In this document: piece after piece, positions 33,089 through 42,369 of the stretch
How the letters are laid out: every line of letters starts with the position of its first letter
Numbering within the stretch: position 1 is the first letter of the stretch
Notes under the pieces: model-generated
What the model saw: only the letters and a program-made list of their open reading frames with translations
The model's database searches: none
Told to the model about the DNA's origin: nothing
Position numbers and translations under genes: made by a program
From: Actinoallomurus iriomotensis
Lineage (GTDB): Bacteria > Actinomycetota > Actinomycetes > Streptosporangiales > Streptosporangiaceae
DNA length: 59,991 nucleotides
Assembly: GCF_030269445.1 (NCBI RefSeq)
Contig: NZ_BSTJ01000024.1
Span: 1 to 59,991, forward strand
Reading direction: 5' to 3'

Positions 33089-35548
33089 TCAGGGCCAGAC
33101 GCAGCCCAACCGCTCGTTGTCCTCCGCGCCCCAGGACGCGGGGTCGCTGGTGATGCCGTACAGGCGTGCGCCGCCGGCGTCCCTCCACACCCGGTAGATC
33201 GGCGTCGTGCCGCTCACCCCGCAGTCCATGAACGTCGCGGCCGGGCTCGGCCCGGTCCAGTCCTGGTACGCGCCGATCCGGGAGTAGAAGTGGTTGACGT
33301 CAAGGCCGTTGCAGTGGCTGGGGCCCGTCGTACAGGTGAAGCCGTTGATCGCCTGCGGCGCGGGGATGTTCTCCCCGGCCTTGTAGGCCAGGCCGACGTG
33401 GAACGCCTGGTGCCCGTACCCGGCGGGGATGTCGCCCTTCGGGCGCAGCACCCAGACGTCGGCGTCGTTCTTCTGGTAGATCCAGTAGTCGACGAGCGCC
33501 CACGGCGAGTAGTGGATGGTGACCGTCGTGCCGATCGGGTACGTGCCGGCGGGCTGGTCCTGCGCCTCGACCTTGTCCGTCGACGGATAGGGCTGCTCGG
33601 TCTTCTGACAGGTGAAGCCGCGTGCGGTGATGTCGGCGCAGGCGGAGCCGGGGTTGCCGCCGACGTAGCTCGGCAGCGTGTTGTTCGCGCTGTAGTAGGT
33701 CAGCGTGATCGGCTGCTTGATGTTCCGCCTGGTGTTCGGCGGCACGTCCTGGTCGTAGACGGTGCCGGGCTGCTGCCCGGTGCCGGCCGCGGTGGCGCCT
33801 TCCTTGCGCGTGCAGGCGAACCCGTCGGCCTGCACCTGCCCGCAGGCGGCGTCGACGCTCTGGCCCTTGTAGTCGTGCGTCGTGCCGGTGCCGCTGTAGT
33901 AGACGAGCCGGGCCACCGCGCCCTCGCCCGCCTCGGTGCCGGCCGGCGGCGTCTGCTGATACACCTCGCCCGGCCGGTGTGCGCCGGTCGCGGCCGCGCC
34001 GATCGTGGCCTGGCACTTCATCGTGAAGGCCTTGAGCCGTGCGCAGGCCTCCCCCTGGGTCTGGGAGAGCACCGACGGCACCGTGAACCGGTCCGGGTAG
34101 GTGATGGTGACCTTCTTGCCGTCCGGTACGGCGCCGGGTTCCGGGTCCTGCGTGGACACGACGGCGAACTGGTCCGGGTCGACGACCGGCGTGGCGTCGG
34201 TGCGCCGTACGCAGGTGAGCTTCGCCTGGCCGATCAGGCGGCAGGCGGCCTGCCGGGACAGCCCGATCACCGAGGGCGCCTTCAGCAGCGTCGGCTTCTG
34301 CCGCGACGGCCGGTCGGGCGGGGCGGAGGCGTCGCTGTCACGGGGGCTCGGCGGCCCGGACGGGCCCTCGCCTGGGCGCGGCGTCGTGGTCGGGGCCGGC
34401 TCGCGGTCGGACTGAGAGTCCCGTACGTCCGGTCCGGCGCCCTTGTCGGCGGTGTGGTCCCGCCCGTCGCCGTCCACGATGAGAGCGCGGCGGTCGTACT
34501 GGCTGTTGGCCCACACGTGGCCGCCGCTCACGGTGAGGTCGAACGCGTCACCCTGGCGGCCGGGCACGGTCAGTGGCCGGCCGACCCGGCCGGAGGCGGC
34601 GTCGACGCGCCAGAGCTGCGGCTTGGCGTAGTCGGGCACGTAAACGTCGCCGCCGAGCACGACCGGGGCGTCGAGCCGCGCGCTCGGCCCGGCGGGCAGC
34701 GTCGCGCGGGTCGTACGGCCGGTGCGCGGGTCGAGGACGCCGACGCGTCCGCTCGTCCGGTCGACCGCCAGGACGTACCGGCCGGCCCCCCGCCAGGAGC
34801 CGAGCACGACGCCGGAGCCGGCGACGCCGAGGTCACCGATCGCGTGCGGCCGGTCGGAGTCCACGACGTACGCCTTGCCGGCGCCGGTCACCGCGACCGG
34901 GTGCCCGTCGGCGACGGTGATCCCGGAGACCGGTTCGCCCAGGCGTACGGTGCGGCGGACACGGCCGTCCGCGACCTCGACGACCTGCGCCGCGCTCGTG
35001 AGCACCCAGACCGAGTCACCGGCGGGGACGGCGTCCAGGATGCCCGTCCCGACGGAGACGACCGGGGCCGCGGGCTTGCCCGGCGGGGCCAGCTCGGTGA
35101 TGGTGCCGCCCTTCTTGTCCACGAGGTAGCCGGAGGAGTCGGTGGCGAGCGCCTCCAGCTGGGTGCCGCCGTCCGGGTTCGGCATCGGAGGGCCGGTGGG
35201 CGCCATCGTGGAGCCGTCGAGGATGGTGACGGTTCCGGTGGTCTTGTTGACGACGGCCACGCGGCCGTCGGGCAGCCGGACGGTCTGGATCGGCTCGGAT
35301 CCGGTGGCCAGCTCGATGGCGGTCTGGGCGTCGGACTTGCCCGTCTCACCGTTGACGTGCGCGACCGTGTGCCCGCGGGACAGGAACGCCGACCCGTCGC
35401 CGAGCAGCGGGCGGGCGACCGAATAGCCGACACCGGTGCTGACCGCCAGCACCGTGACCAGCAGCGTCACGGCCATCAGCGCCGAACCGGCGCGGCCGGC
35501 CGGTCCCGAGGGAAGACGCAGCCAGGTGGGGCGGCGGAGTCCTCTCAC
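33089..35548 (-). CDS. Membrane-anchored beta-propeller/PASTA-repeat protein
   Basis: 819 residues from GTG 35548, preceded by GGGGAAATT; an ATG at 35623 is also in frame. A Lys/Arg-rich cytoplasmic stub is followed by a transmembrane helix (ALMAVTLLVTVLAVSTGVGY, about residues 24-43). Residues about 60-360 form a YncE-like beta-propeller. A Pro/Ser linker follows, then at least four PASTA-like units (for example PSVIGLSRQAACRLI), each with Cys pairs, and a C-terminal Cys-containing domain. PASTA domains bind muropeptides or beta-lactams, so this is probably an envelope sensor or scaffold near the secretion genes. There is no kinase domain, unlike PknB. It is divergent from the FHA-like gene. 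Confidence 0.8.
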   Translation of the reverse strand: MRGLRRPTWLRLPSGPAGRAGSALMAVTLLVTVLAVSTGVGYSVARPLLGDGSAFLSRGHTVAHVNGETGKSDAQTAIELATGSEPIQTVRLPDGRVAVVNKTTGTVTILDGSTMAPTGPPMPNPDGGTQLEALATDSSGYLVDKKGGTITELAPPGKPAAPVVSVGTGILDAVPAGDSVWVLTSAAQVVEVADGRVRRTVRLGEPVSGITVADGHPVAVTGAGKAYVVDSDRPHAIGDLGVAGSGVVLGSWRGAGRYVLAVDRTSGRVGVLDPRTGRTTRATLPAGPSARLDAPVVLGGDVYVPDYAKPQLWRVDAASGRVGRPLTVPGRQGDAFDLTVSGGHVWANSQYDRRALIVDGDGRDHTADKGAGPDVRDSQSDREPAPTTTPRPGEGPSGPPSPRDSDASAPPDRPSRQKPTLLKAPSVIGLSRQAACRLIGQAKLTCVRRTDATPVVDPDQFAVVSTQDPEPGAVPDGKKVTITYPDRFTVPSVLSQTQGEACARLKAFTMKCQATIGAAATGAHRPGEVYQQTPPAGTEAGEGAVARLVYYSGTGTTHDYKGQSVDAACGQVQADGFACTRKEGATAAGTGQQPGTVYDQDVPPNTRRNIKQPITLTYYSANNTLPSYVGGNPGSACADITARGFTCQKTEQPYPSTDKVEAQDQPAGTYPIGTTVTIHYSPWALVDYWIYQKNDADVWVLRPKGDIPAGYGHQAFHVGLAYKAGENIPAPQAINGFTCTTGPSHCNGLDVNHFYSRIGAYQDWTGPSPAATFMDCGVSGTTPIYRVWRDAGGARLYGITSDPASWGAEDNERLGCVWP

Positions 35549-35676
35549 CAATTTCCCCCTCTGAACCGATTTCTGCCACCGGGCGGCAAGACTATAAACG
35601 GGAAGGTATTTGCTGAATGGCACACCTTTCCCAAATGACCGGCCGTGGCCATACGGGTGAAGTGCGGAGGAGACGG

Positions 35677-36369
35677 ATGGAGTCCAGCGCGGACGACGGC
35701 GGCCTGACGATCGAGGCGGACGGATCGACGTACCGCCTCGCGCCCGGTGACACCTTCACGTTCGGCCGCGCCGAGAGCTGCACCCTCTGCCTAGACTCCG
35801 GCGACGCCGCGATCTCCCGGCTGGCCGGCGAGATCGAGCGGGTCGGCGAGGTGTGGTTCGTGTCGAACCGCAGCTCCAGCCGGCCGTTCTCCGTCGTCGA
35901 CGGGCCCGGCCTGCGCCGGGTGCTGGCGCCGGGGCAGCGCGACGCCGTCGAGGGCCGGGTCCGCGTCATCGTGGACGGCACCGGCGGCCCGCACGAGCTG
36001 GTCCTCCAGGGCCCGGACCCGGTCGCCGGCGGGCCCGGCGAGGCGGTGACCGGCCTGCCGACCGCGGCCGGGCAGGACGTGGTGATCAACGACCGGGACC
36101 GGCTGGCCCTGGTCGCCCTGTTCGCCGGGTACCTGCACGAGGGACCGCGCTACGACCCGAGCCCCCGCTCGTACGAGGCGGCGGCGAGCCGGCTCGGCTG
36201 GCCACGGACGACGCTCGTCAAGCGCGTGGAGTACATCCGGACCCGGCTGACCAACGCCGGCGTGCCGAACCTCCAGGGCTGGAACGCCCTGAGCGCGCTC
36301 GCCGAGTACGCCCTCACGACGAAGCTGATCACGCCGGACGACCTGCGCCTCATCGGCAGGACCCCCTGA
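35677..36369 (+). CDS. FHA-like/winged-helix regulatory protein
   Basis: 230 residues, ATG preceded by GGAGGAGACGG. Residues 8-95 resemble an FHA domain (FTFGRAESCTLCL, then ISRLAGEI), but the His of the usual S-R-x-H motif is missing, so phosphothreonine binding is doubtful. Residues about 140-230 look like a helix-turn-helix: SYEAAASRLGWPRTTLVKRV is a good recognition-helix candidate. It could link the Ser/Thr kinase downstream to transcription. Upstream, ACTATAAAC at about 35590 is a possible -10 region. Confidence 0.75.
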   Translation: MESSADDGGLTIEADGSTYRLAPGDTFTFGRAESCTLCLDSGDAAISRLAGEIERVGEVWFVSNRSSSRPFSVVDGPGLRRVLAPGQRDAVEGRVRVIVDGTGGPHELVLQGPDPVAGGPGEAVTGLPTAAGQDVVINDRDRLALVALFAGYLHEGPRYDPSPRSYEAAASRLGWPRTTLVKRVEYIRTRLTNAGVPNLQGWNALSALAEYALTTKLITPDDLRLIGRTP

Positions 36370-36476
36370 CCGACCGGGCCGCACAACCGGCGGCTGTGGC
36401 CCCACACCCCGCGGTTGTTTGCCGCCGGCGGGTCGCGCGCTGTTGGATCGCCTCGGTCGATGCGGGGGAGGTCGGG

Positions 36477-37793
36477 ATGAGGCGGTCGCTGGGCCGGGAG
36501 TTCCGGTGGTTGTGGACGGCGTTCGCGGTCAGCACGGTCGGCACGTGGCTGGCGTTCAACGCGTTTCCGCTGATCGCGCTCCGGGTGCTGCACGCCGGGC
36601 CGCCGGAGGTGTCCGCGCTGGCCGCCGTGGGGATGGCGGTGGGCGCGGCGGTGGCCGTGCCGCTCGGCCCCTGGGTGGAGTTCCGCCGCAAGCGGCCGGT
36701 GATGGTCGCGATGGACCTGGCCCGGTTCGCGGCGATGCTGAGCGTCCCGGCCGCGTACGCGCTCGGCCTGCTCACCTTCGTCCAGCTCCTCGTCGTGTCG
36801 ATCGTCGTCTCGGCGTGCGACATCGCGTTCCGGGCGGCGAGCGGCGCGAACCTCAAGGCCGTCGTGCGGCCGGAGGACCTGCTCGTCGCGAACGGGCGGT
36901 TCGAGTCCACGACGTGGACCGCCACCATGATCGGGCCGCCGCTCGGCGGTGCCGCGATCGGGCTGCTCGGCCCGGTGACGACCGTGGTGGCCGACGCGGT
37001 CAGCTACCTGCTGTCGGCGTTGGGCATCCGCGCGATGGGCGGCGACGAGCCGCCGCCCGCGCGGCGGGAGACGGCACGGCCGCGCGCCCGCGACCTGTTC
37101 GACGGGTGGCGGTACATCCTCACCCACGCGGAGCTGCGGGCGCTGTTCCTCCACTCCAGCCTGGTCGGCGGCCTGATCCTCGCGACCGAACCCCTGCTGA
37201 CCGTCCTCATGGTCGACCGGCTGGGCTTCCCTCTATGGCAGTACGGCCTGGCGTTCGCGGTGCCCTGCACCGCCGGGCTCGTCGGCTCCCGGCTGTCCCG
37301 CCGGATCGTGGCCCGGTACGGGCGGCGGAGGGTCGTGCTGGTCGCCGGGACGCTGGCGGCGTGCTGGCCGGTCGGGCTGGCCTTCATCGGCCCCGGAGTC
37401 GCCGGGCTGGCCCTCGTCATGGTCGTCGAGTTCGGGCTGATCACCTGCCTCAGCGTGTACAACCCGGTGCTCGCCACCCGGCGGCTGGAGCTCGCGCCGA
37501 CGGACCGCGTCGCCCGGGTGCTGTCCGCCTGGACGGTGACGAAGAACGCCACCATCGCGGCGCTGACCGCGTTGTGGGGCCTGCTGGCCGGCCTGACCGG
37601 TCCCCGCGTCGCGATCGGGATCGCGGGCGTGCTCCTGCTGGCCACGCCTCTGCTGCTGCCCCGCCGGGAGGGCGCCTTGGGGAGGTCTTCCGATTCCGCT
37701 CCGGCGGAGCCGGCTCTAGCTTCGGTGGCGTCGCGGGACGCAGGGCCCGCACCGACCCGAGGAGACACCGATGATCCAGGCGGATCTGCCTGA
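36477..37793 (+). CDS. MFS transporter
   Basis: 438 residues with about twelve hydrophobic helices, ATG preceded by GGGGGAGGTCGG. The loop EFRRKRPVMVAMDLARF between helices 2 and 3 matches the MFS signature region. It belongs to the enterobactin-exporter-like (EntS) group by general appearance. The last 40 residues are hydrophilic, and the end overlaps the following WXG100 start by 23 bp. It is probably co-transcribed with the WXG100/EccC genes; the substrate is unknown. Confidence 0.85.
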   Translation: MRRSLGREFRWLWTAFAVSTVGTWLAFNAFPLIALRVLHAGPPEVSALAAVGMAVGAAVAVPLGPWVEFRRKRPVMVAMDLARFAAMLSVPAAYALGLLTFVQLLVVSIVVSACDIAFRAASGANLKAVVRPEDLLVANGRFESTTWTATMIGPPLGGAAIGLLGPVTTVVADAVSYLLSALGIRAMGGDEPPPARRETARPRARDLFDGWRYILTHAELRALFLHSSLVGGLILATEPLLTVLMVDRLGFPLWQYGLAFAVPCTAGLVGSRLSRRIVARYGRRRVVLVAGTLAACWPVGLAFIGPGVAGLALVMVVEFGLITCLSVYNPVLATRRLELAPTDRVARVLSAWTVTKNATIAALTALWGLLAGLTGPRVAIGIAGVLLLATPLLLPRREGALGRSSDSAPAEPALASVASRDAGPAPTRGDTDDPGGSA

Positions 37794-38028
37794 GCTGGAG
37801 GCACTGTCCCGCCGGCTCGGCACGTGCAGCCACGACGTCCACGACCTCAAGCAGGCGCTGAGCACGCTCATCCACACCACGACCTGGACCGGTGGCGCGG
37901 CGGACCGTTTCCGGCAGGTGTGGGAGAGCCAGTTCCGCCCGGCCCTGGACACCATGGCCGCGGAGCTGACCGACGCGGCGCAGGAGGTCGAGCGCCGCCG
38001 GAACGCGATCGACCACGCCGCCAACTGA
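37771..38028 (+). CDS. WXG100-family protein
   Basis: 85 residues, ATG preceded by GAGGAGACACC. Helix 1 is ELEALSRRLGTCSHDVHDL, followed by a WTGGAADRFRQVW turn and a second helix with EVERRRNAI. The presence of a single gene instead of a pair is the Firmicutes-like style (one EsxA homodimer). It is 9 bp before the second EccC-like ATPase and is its likely substrate. Confidence 0.92.
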   Translation: MIQADLPELEALSRRLGTCSHDVHDLKQALSTLIHTTTWTGGAADRFRQVWESQFRPALDTMAAELTDAAQEVERRRNAIDHAAN

Positions 38029-38037
38029 GGAACGGCG

Positions 38038-41000
38038 GTGGACCTCGACCTGGTGGCGCACGCCGGCGGCCGGGCCGTCGCGGTGACCGTCGAGGCCGAC
38101 GAGGGGGCGACCGTCGGCGACCTGCGCCGGGCGATCGAGGACCTGGTGGGGCCGGCCGACGCGCCGATCACGGCCGGCTCACCACCCGTGCCGCTCGACG
38201 ACGCCGCGCCGCTGACCGGGCTGGTCAGCGGCACGACCGTCACGTTCGGCACGCTGGGCGCGGGCGCGACCGTGCCCGCCGGCGGCGGCACGGGGCTGGA
38301 GGCCGCCGTGGTCGGCGGCCTGCACGCCGGGATCACGTGCAAGCTCACGCCGGGCGACGCCGTGCCGGTGGGGCGGGCGGCGTGCGGCGGCCTGCTCCTG
38401 CCCGACCCGGAGGTGAGCCGGTCGCACGCCCGGCTGCTCGCCGCCGAGGACGGCAGCGGCGCGACGGTGACCGACGCCGGGTCGGTCAACGGCATCCGGT
38501 TCGGCGCGTGGCGGCTCGACGGACCGCTGCACCTGCGCGCGGACCAGGTGGTCGGCCTCGGCGAATCGGTCCTGGCGGTACGGGGGCCCGCCGCGGGTGA
38601 CGCCGAGGTGGTGCCGGACCCGGCCGGCGGGACCCGGCTGTTCAACCGGCCGCCGCGCATCCGGGTGCCCGAGCGGCTGCCCGAGCTGGTCGTGCCGGCC
38701 GAGCCGGAGCGGCCGGGCGGCTTCCGGCTGCCCTGGGCGGCGACGATGCTGCCGCTGCTGCTGTGCGGCGCGCTGTACTTCGTCGTCCCCGGCGGGTACA
38801 CGGCCTACCTGCTGCCGATGATGGCGCTGTCGCCGCTGATGGCCCTCGCCACGGTGGTCGGCGACCGGCGCTCGGGACGGCGCGAGTACGCGCGGGCCAG
38901 GGCCGGTTACGAACGGGCGCGGGCCGCGTTCGAGACGGAGCTGGACGCGGCCGTGGCCGCCGAGGAGAGCGCCGAGCGCGCCGCGTACCCGGACCCGTCC
39001 GCCCTGGTCCGGCGCACCGGTGCGGGCGGTGCGGATCCGGCCGCCACGCTGTGGCAGCGGCGGCCGGGCGACCCCGACTTCCTGCGCCTGCGCATGGGGC
39101 TGGTGTCCCGCCCGGCGCGCCTGGTGCTGCGGCCCGACCCCGCCGCGCCGGTCCGCGCCGCCGAAACGACGCGACCGGAGCCGCCCGCCGTACGCGACGT
39201 GCCGGTCACGGTCGACCTGGCCGACGCCGGGGTGCTGGGCGTCGCCGGCCCGCGGCCGATGACGCTCGCCGCCGCGCGGGCATTGATCGTGCAGGCGGCC
39301 GTGCTCCACTCGCCCGCCGAGCTGGGCCTGGTGCTCGTCACCGGCCGGGACACGGCGGCCGACTGGGAGTGGGCGACCTGGCTGCCGCACACGCTGCCCG
39401 CCTCGTCGGCGTTCGCCTGCGCGCGGATGGTCGCGACGGACGCCGCGCAGGCCGAGGCGCGGCTGACCGAGCTGCGCCGCCTCGTGGACGAGCGCCTCGC
39501 CGAGCAGCGCAGCGCGCTCGGTCAGAGCCCGCCGCCGGGCCGCGCGCTGCTCGTGGTGCTCGACGGCGCGCGGCGGCTGCGCGACCTGGCCGGGCTGGGC
39601 GAGTTGCTCGCCACCGGACCCGCCGTCGGCGTGCGCGTGCTGTGCGTCGACACCGACGAGACGGCGCTCGCCGACGAGTGCGGCGCGACGCTCGTCGCGA
39701 CCACCTCCGCCGGGTCCCGGGTCACCCTTCGCCGTACCGGCCGCACGCCGGTGGAGGACGTGCTCGCCGACGGGCTCGTCGCGGACGCGGCCGAGGCGGC
39801 GGCCCGGGCGCTCGCGCCGCTGCGGCTGCTCGGCGAACGCGGCGGCGACGCGGCGCTGCCCGACCGGGTGGACCTGCTCGACGTCGCGGGCCTGTCCCCG
39901 GTCACGCCCGCGGCGATCCGCGAGCGCTGGGCGGCGAACCCGGACGGCCGCTGCACCACCGTGCTCCTCGGCGCCGGGCCGGCGGGCCCGGTGAGCGTCG
40001 ACCTGCGGCGCGACGGGCCGCACGCGCTGATCGCCGGTACCTCCGGCTCGGGCAAGTCCGAACTGCTGCAGACGCTGGTCGCCTCGCTCGCCGCCACGAA
40101 CACGCCCGACGCGCTCACCTTCGTCCTGGTGGACTACAAGGGTGGCAGCGCGTTCGCCGCCTGCGCGGACCTGCCGCACTGCGTGGGGCTCGTGACCGAC
40201 CTCGACGGGCATCTCGTCGGCCGGGCCCTGGACTCGCTGACCGCCGAGTTGCGCCGCCGGGAGCGGCTGTTCGCCGGCGCCGGGGCCAAGGACATCGAGG
40301 ACTACTGGGCGCGGACCGGCGCGCGCCTGCCGCGGCTCGTCATCGTGGTCGACGAGTTCGCCTCCCTCGTCGAGGAACTGCCCGACTTCGTCTCCGGGGT
40401 CGTCGGCATCGGGATGCGGGGCCGCAGCCTCGGCGTCCACGTCGTCCTGGCCACGCAGCGGCCGGGCGGCGTGGTCACCGCCGACCTGCGCGCCAACCTC
40501 AACCTGCGGATCTGCCTGCGGGTGACGGCGACGTCCGAGTCGCTCGACGTCATCGACGTCCCCGACGCCGCCCGCATCCCCGTACGCCGGCCCGGCCGCG
40601 CCTACGTGCGCACGGGCCACGGAGAGCCGGTGGCGTTCCAGGCCGCGCGCGTGGGCCGGCCCCGCGCCGAGACGGACACCGCCCGGCCGCCCGTACGGGT
40701 CTCGCTCCGTCGCGTCGAGGCCCTCGGCCGGCCGGTCGCCGAGGCCGTCCCGGTGGAGGAGAACGCCGCGCGTACGGACCTGACCGACCTGGTCGCGGCC
40801 GTACGGGAGGCCGCCGCAGGCCTCCCCGCGCCGTCGCGCCCGTGGCTGCCGCCGCTGCCCGAGCACGTCTCCCTGTCCGCGCTGCCGGGCGAGGCCGGGG
40901 TGATCGGGCTGGCCGACCGGCCGTCCGCGCAGGCGCAGGAAGCGTTCGTGCTGGACCTGGAGCGCACCGGGCCGGTCGCGATCGCGGGGATGGCGCGGGC

Positions 41001-42369
41001 CGGGCGCTCCACCGCCCTGCGCACCCTCGCGGCGTCGCTGGCCCGCGCGTCGTCACCCGCCGACCTGCACCTGTACGCGCTGGACTGCGGCAACCAGGCG
41101 CTCGCCGCGCTGACCGCTCTCCCGCACTGCGGCGCCGTGGTCGACGGTGCCGACCCGGCGCGCGTCGAACGGCTGCTGGCCGCCCTGCACGCCGAGGTCA
41201 CGCGACGGCAGCGGGTCCTCGCGGCGGGCGGCCACGGGTCGCTCGCCGAGCAGCGCGCCGCGGCCTCGGAGGAGGAGCGGCTGCCGTACGTCGTCGTGCT
41301 GCTCGACCGCCTCGAGGCGTTCTTCGCCCGCTACGCCGAACGCGACGGCGGGCGCCTGGTCGACCGCGTGGAGGAGCTGCTGCGGACCGGCCCGGGCGCG
41401 GGCGTGACGATGGTGCTGACCACGGACCGGTCCGGGTTCCACCACCGGGTGTCCTCGGCGGTCGCGGCCCGGCTCGTGCTGCGGCAGGCGACGCCGGACG
41501 ACGCCGCGGCCTTCGGCCTGGACCCGCGGACGACGCCGCGCCGGATGCCGCCGGGCCGCGCCGTCTGGACGGTGACCGGCGAGGAGGTGCAGGTCGCCCG
41601 GGACACGGACCTGCCCGCCGGCCCGTGGGCGGACGTGCCGCCGGAGCGGCTGCCGCGCCGCGTCGACCCGCTCCCCGACAGGATCTTCGCGGCCGAGGCC
41701 GAGCTGTTGCGCTCCGTCGCGCGACCGGTGGGCCCGGCCGTCTGCACGCCCGCGGTGGGCGGCGACCACCTGGGCCCGGTCGACGTCGACCTCACGGCGG
41801 ACGGCGGCACCTTCCTCGTGTGCGGGCCGCAGCGGTCGGGCCGTTCCACCGCGCTGGCCGCGATCGTGGCGGGCCTGGCCCTCCCGGTGCTGGCGGTCGC
41901 GCCGCGCCCGTCGCCGCTGCGGGACCTGGCCGGCGCGCCCGGCGTGCTGACCGGCGAGCCGGCCGACATCGCGCTCGCGGTGGAGGACGCGGCCGTCACC
42001 GGCCCGGTCGCGCTCGTCGTCGACGACGGGGAACTGCTCGGCGACCACGCGCTGACCGACGCGCTGGAGTCGTTCTGCCGCACGGCGCGGGACACCGGCT
42101 CGGTGCTGGTCGCCGCGGCCACCACCGACGACGTGCTGGCCAACCCGTATCGCGGCTGGCTGGCGGCGGTACGCCGGTCCCGTTCCGGGCTGCTGCTCAA
42201 CCCGGCCACGCACGTCGACGGCGAAGTGTTCGGGTTGCGGCTGCCACGGTCGCTGTCCGGCGGCTGGCCGGCCGGGCGCGCCGTGCTGGTCCGGCGCGGC
42301 GAGACGACGACCGTACAGGTGATCACGCAGGTGAACGGCGAAGCGGGTGATCCACATGAATCCTTCTAA
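38038..42369 (+). CDS. Second EccC/EssC-like ATPase: ubiquitin-like, FHA and three FtsK domains
   Basis: 1443 residues from GTG 38038. Residues 1-75 are a ubiquitin-like domain. Residues 95-185 form a proper FHA domain (VGRAACG, SRSHARLL and SVNGIRFG), so it can bind phosphothreonine. Two membrane helices lie at about 225-275. Three FtsK/SpoIIIE domains follow: P-loop 1 GTSGSGKSE (about 667) with VIVVDEFASL (about 766); P-loop 2 GMARAGRST (about 984); P-loop 3 GPQRSGRST (about 1263). In P-loops 2 and 3 the catalytic Lys is Arg. The FHA-TM-FtsK order resembles Firmicutes EssC more than mycobacterial EccC. Exports the adjacent WXG100 protein (inferred). The adjacent kinase could phosphorylate its FHA ligand. 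Confidence 0.9.
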   Translation: MDLDLVAHAGGRAVAVTVEADEGATVGDLRRAIEDLVGPADAPITAGSPPVPLDDAAPLTGLVSGTTVTFGTLGAGATVPAGGGTGLEAAVVGGLHAGITCKLTPGDAVPVGRAACGGLLLPDPEVSRSHARLLAAEDGSGATVTDAGSVNGIRFGAWRLDGPLHLRADQVVGLGESVLAVRGPAAGDAEVVPDPAGGTRLFNRPPRIRVPERLPELVVPAEPERPGGFRLPWAATMLPLLLCGALYFVVPGGYTAYLLPMMALSPLMALATVVGDRRSGRREYARARAGYERARAAFETELDAAVAAEESAERAAYPDPSALVRRTGAGGADPAATLWQRRPGDPDFLRLRMGLVSRPARLVLRPDPAAPVRAAETTRPEPPAVRDVPVTVDLADAGVLGVAGPRPMTLAAARALIVQAAVLHSPAELGLVLVTGRDTAADWEWATWLPHTLPASSAFACARMVATDAAQAEARLTELRRLVDERLAEQRSALGQSPPPGRALLVVLDGARRLRDLAGLGELLATGPAVGVRVLCVDTDETALADECGATLVATTSAGSRVTLRRTGRTPVEDVLADGLVADAAEAAARALAPLRLLGERGGDAALPDRVDLLDVAGLSPVTPAAIRERWAANPDGRCTTVLLGAGPAGPVSVDLRRDGPHALIAGTSGSGKSELLQTLVASLAATNTPDALTFVLVDYKGGSAFAACADLPHCVGLVTDLDGHLVGRALDSLTAELRRRERLFAGAGAKDIEDYWARTGARLPRLVIVVDEFASLVEELPDFVSGVVGIGMRGRSLGVHVVLATQRPGGVVTADLRANLNLRICLRVTATSESLDVIDVPDAARIPVRRPGRAYVRTGHGEPVAFQAARVGRPRAETDTARPPVRVSLRRVEALGRPVAEAVPVEENAARTDLTDLVAAVREAAAGLPAPSRPWLPPLPEHVSLSALPGEAGVIGLADRPSAQAQEAFVLDLERTGPVAIAGMARAGRSTALRTLAASLARASSPADLHLYALDCGNQALAALTALPHCGAVVDGADPARVERLLAALHAEVTRRQRVLAAGGHGSLAEQRAAASEEERLPYVVVLLDRLEAFFARYAERDGGRLVDRVEELLRTGPGAGVTMVLTTDRSGFHHRVSSAVAARLVLRQATPDDAAAFGLDPRTTPRRMPPGRAVWTVTGEEVQVARDTDLPAGPWADVPPERLPRRVDPLPDRIFAAEAELLRSVARPVGPAVCTPAVGGDHLGPVDVDLTADGGTFLVCGPQRSGRSTALAAIVAGLALPVLAVAPRPSPLRDLAGAPGVLTGEPADIALAVEDAAVTGPVALVVDDGELLGDHALTDALESFCRTARDTGSVLVAAATTDDVLANPYRGWLAAVRRSRSGLLLNPATHVDGEVFGLRLPRSLSGGWPAGRAVLVRRGETTTVQVITQVNGEAGDPHESF

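Noticed and set aside
38179-40866. 895-codon minus-strand frame
   Set aside because: Antisense to the FHA/FtsK ATPase with its Walker motifs; no motifs of its own.
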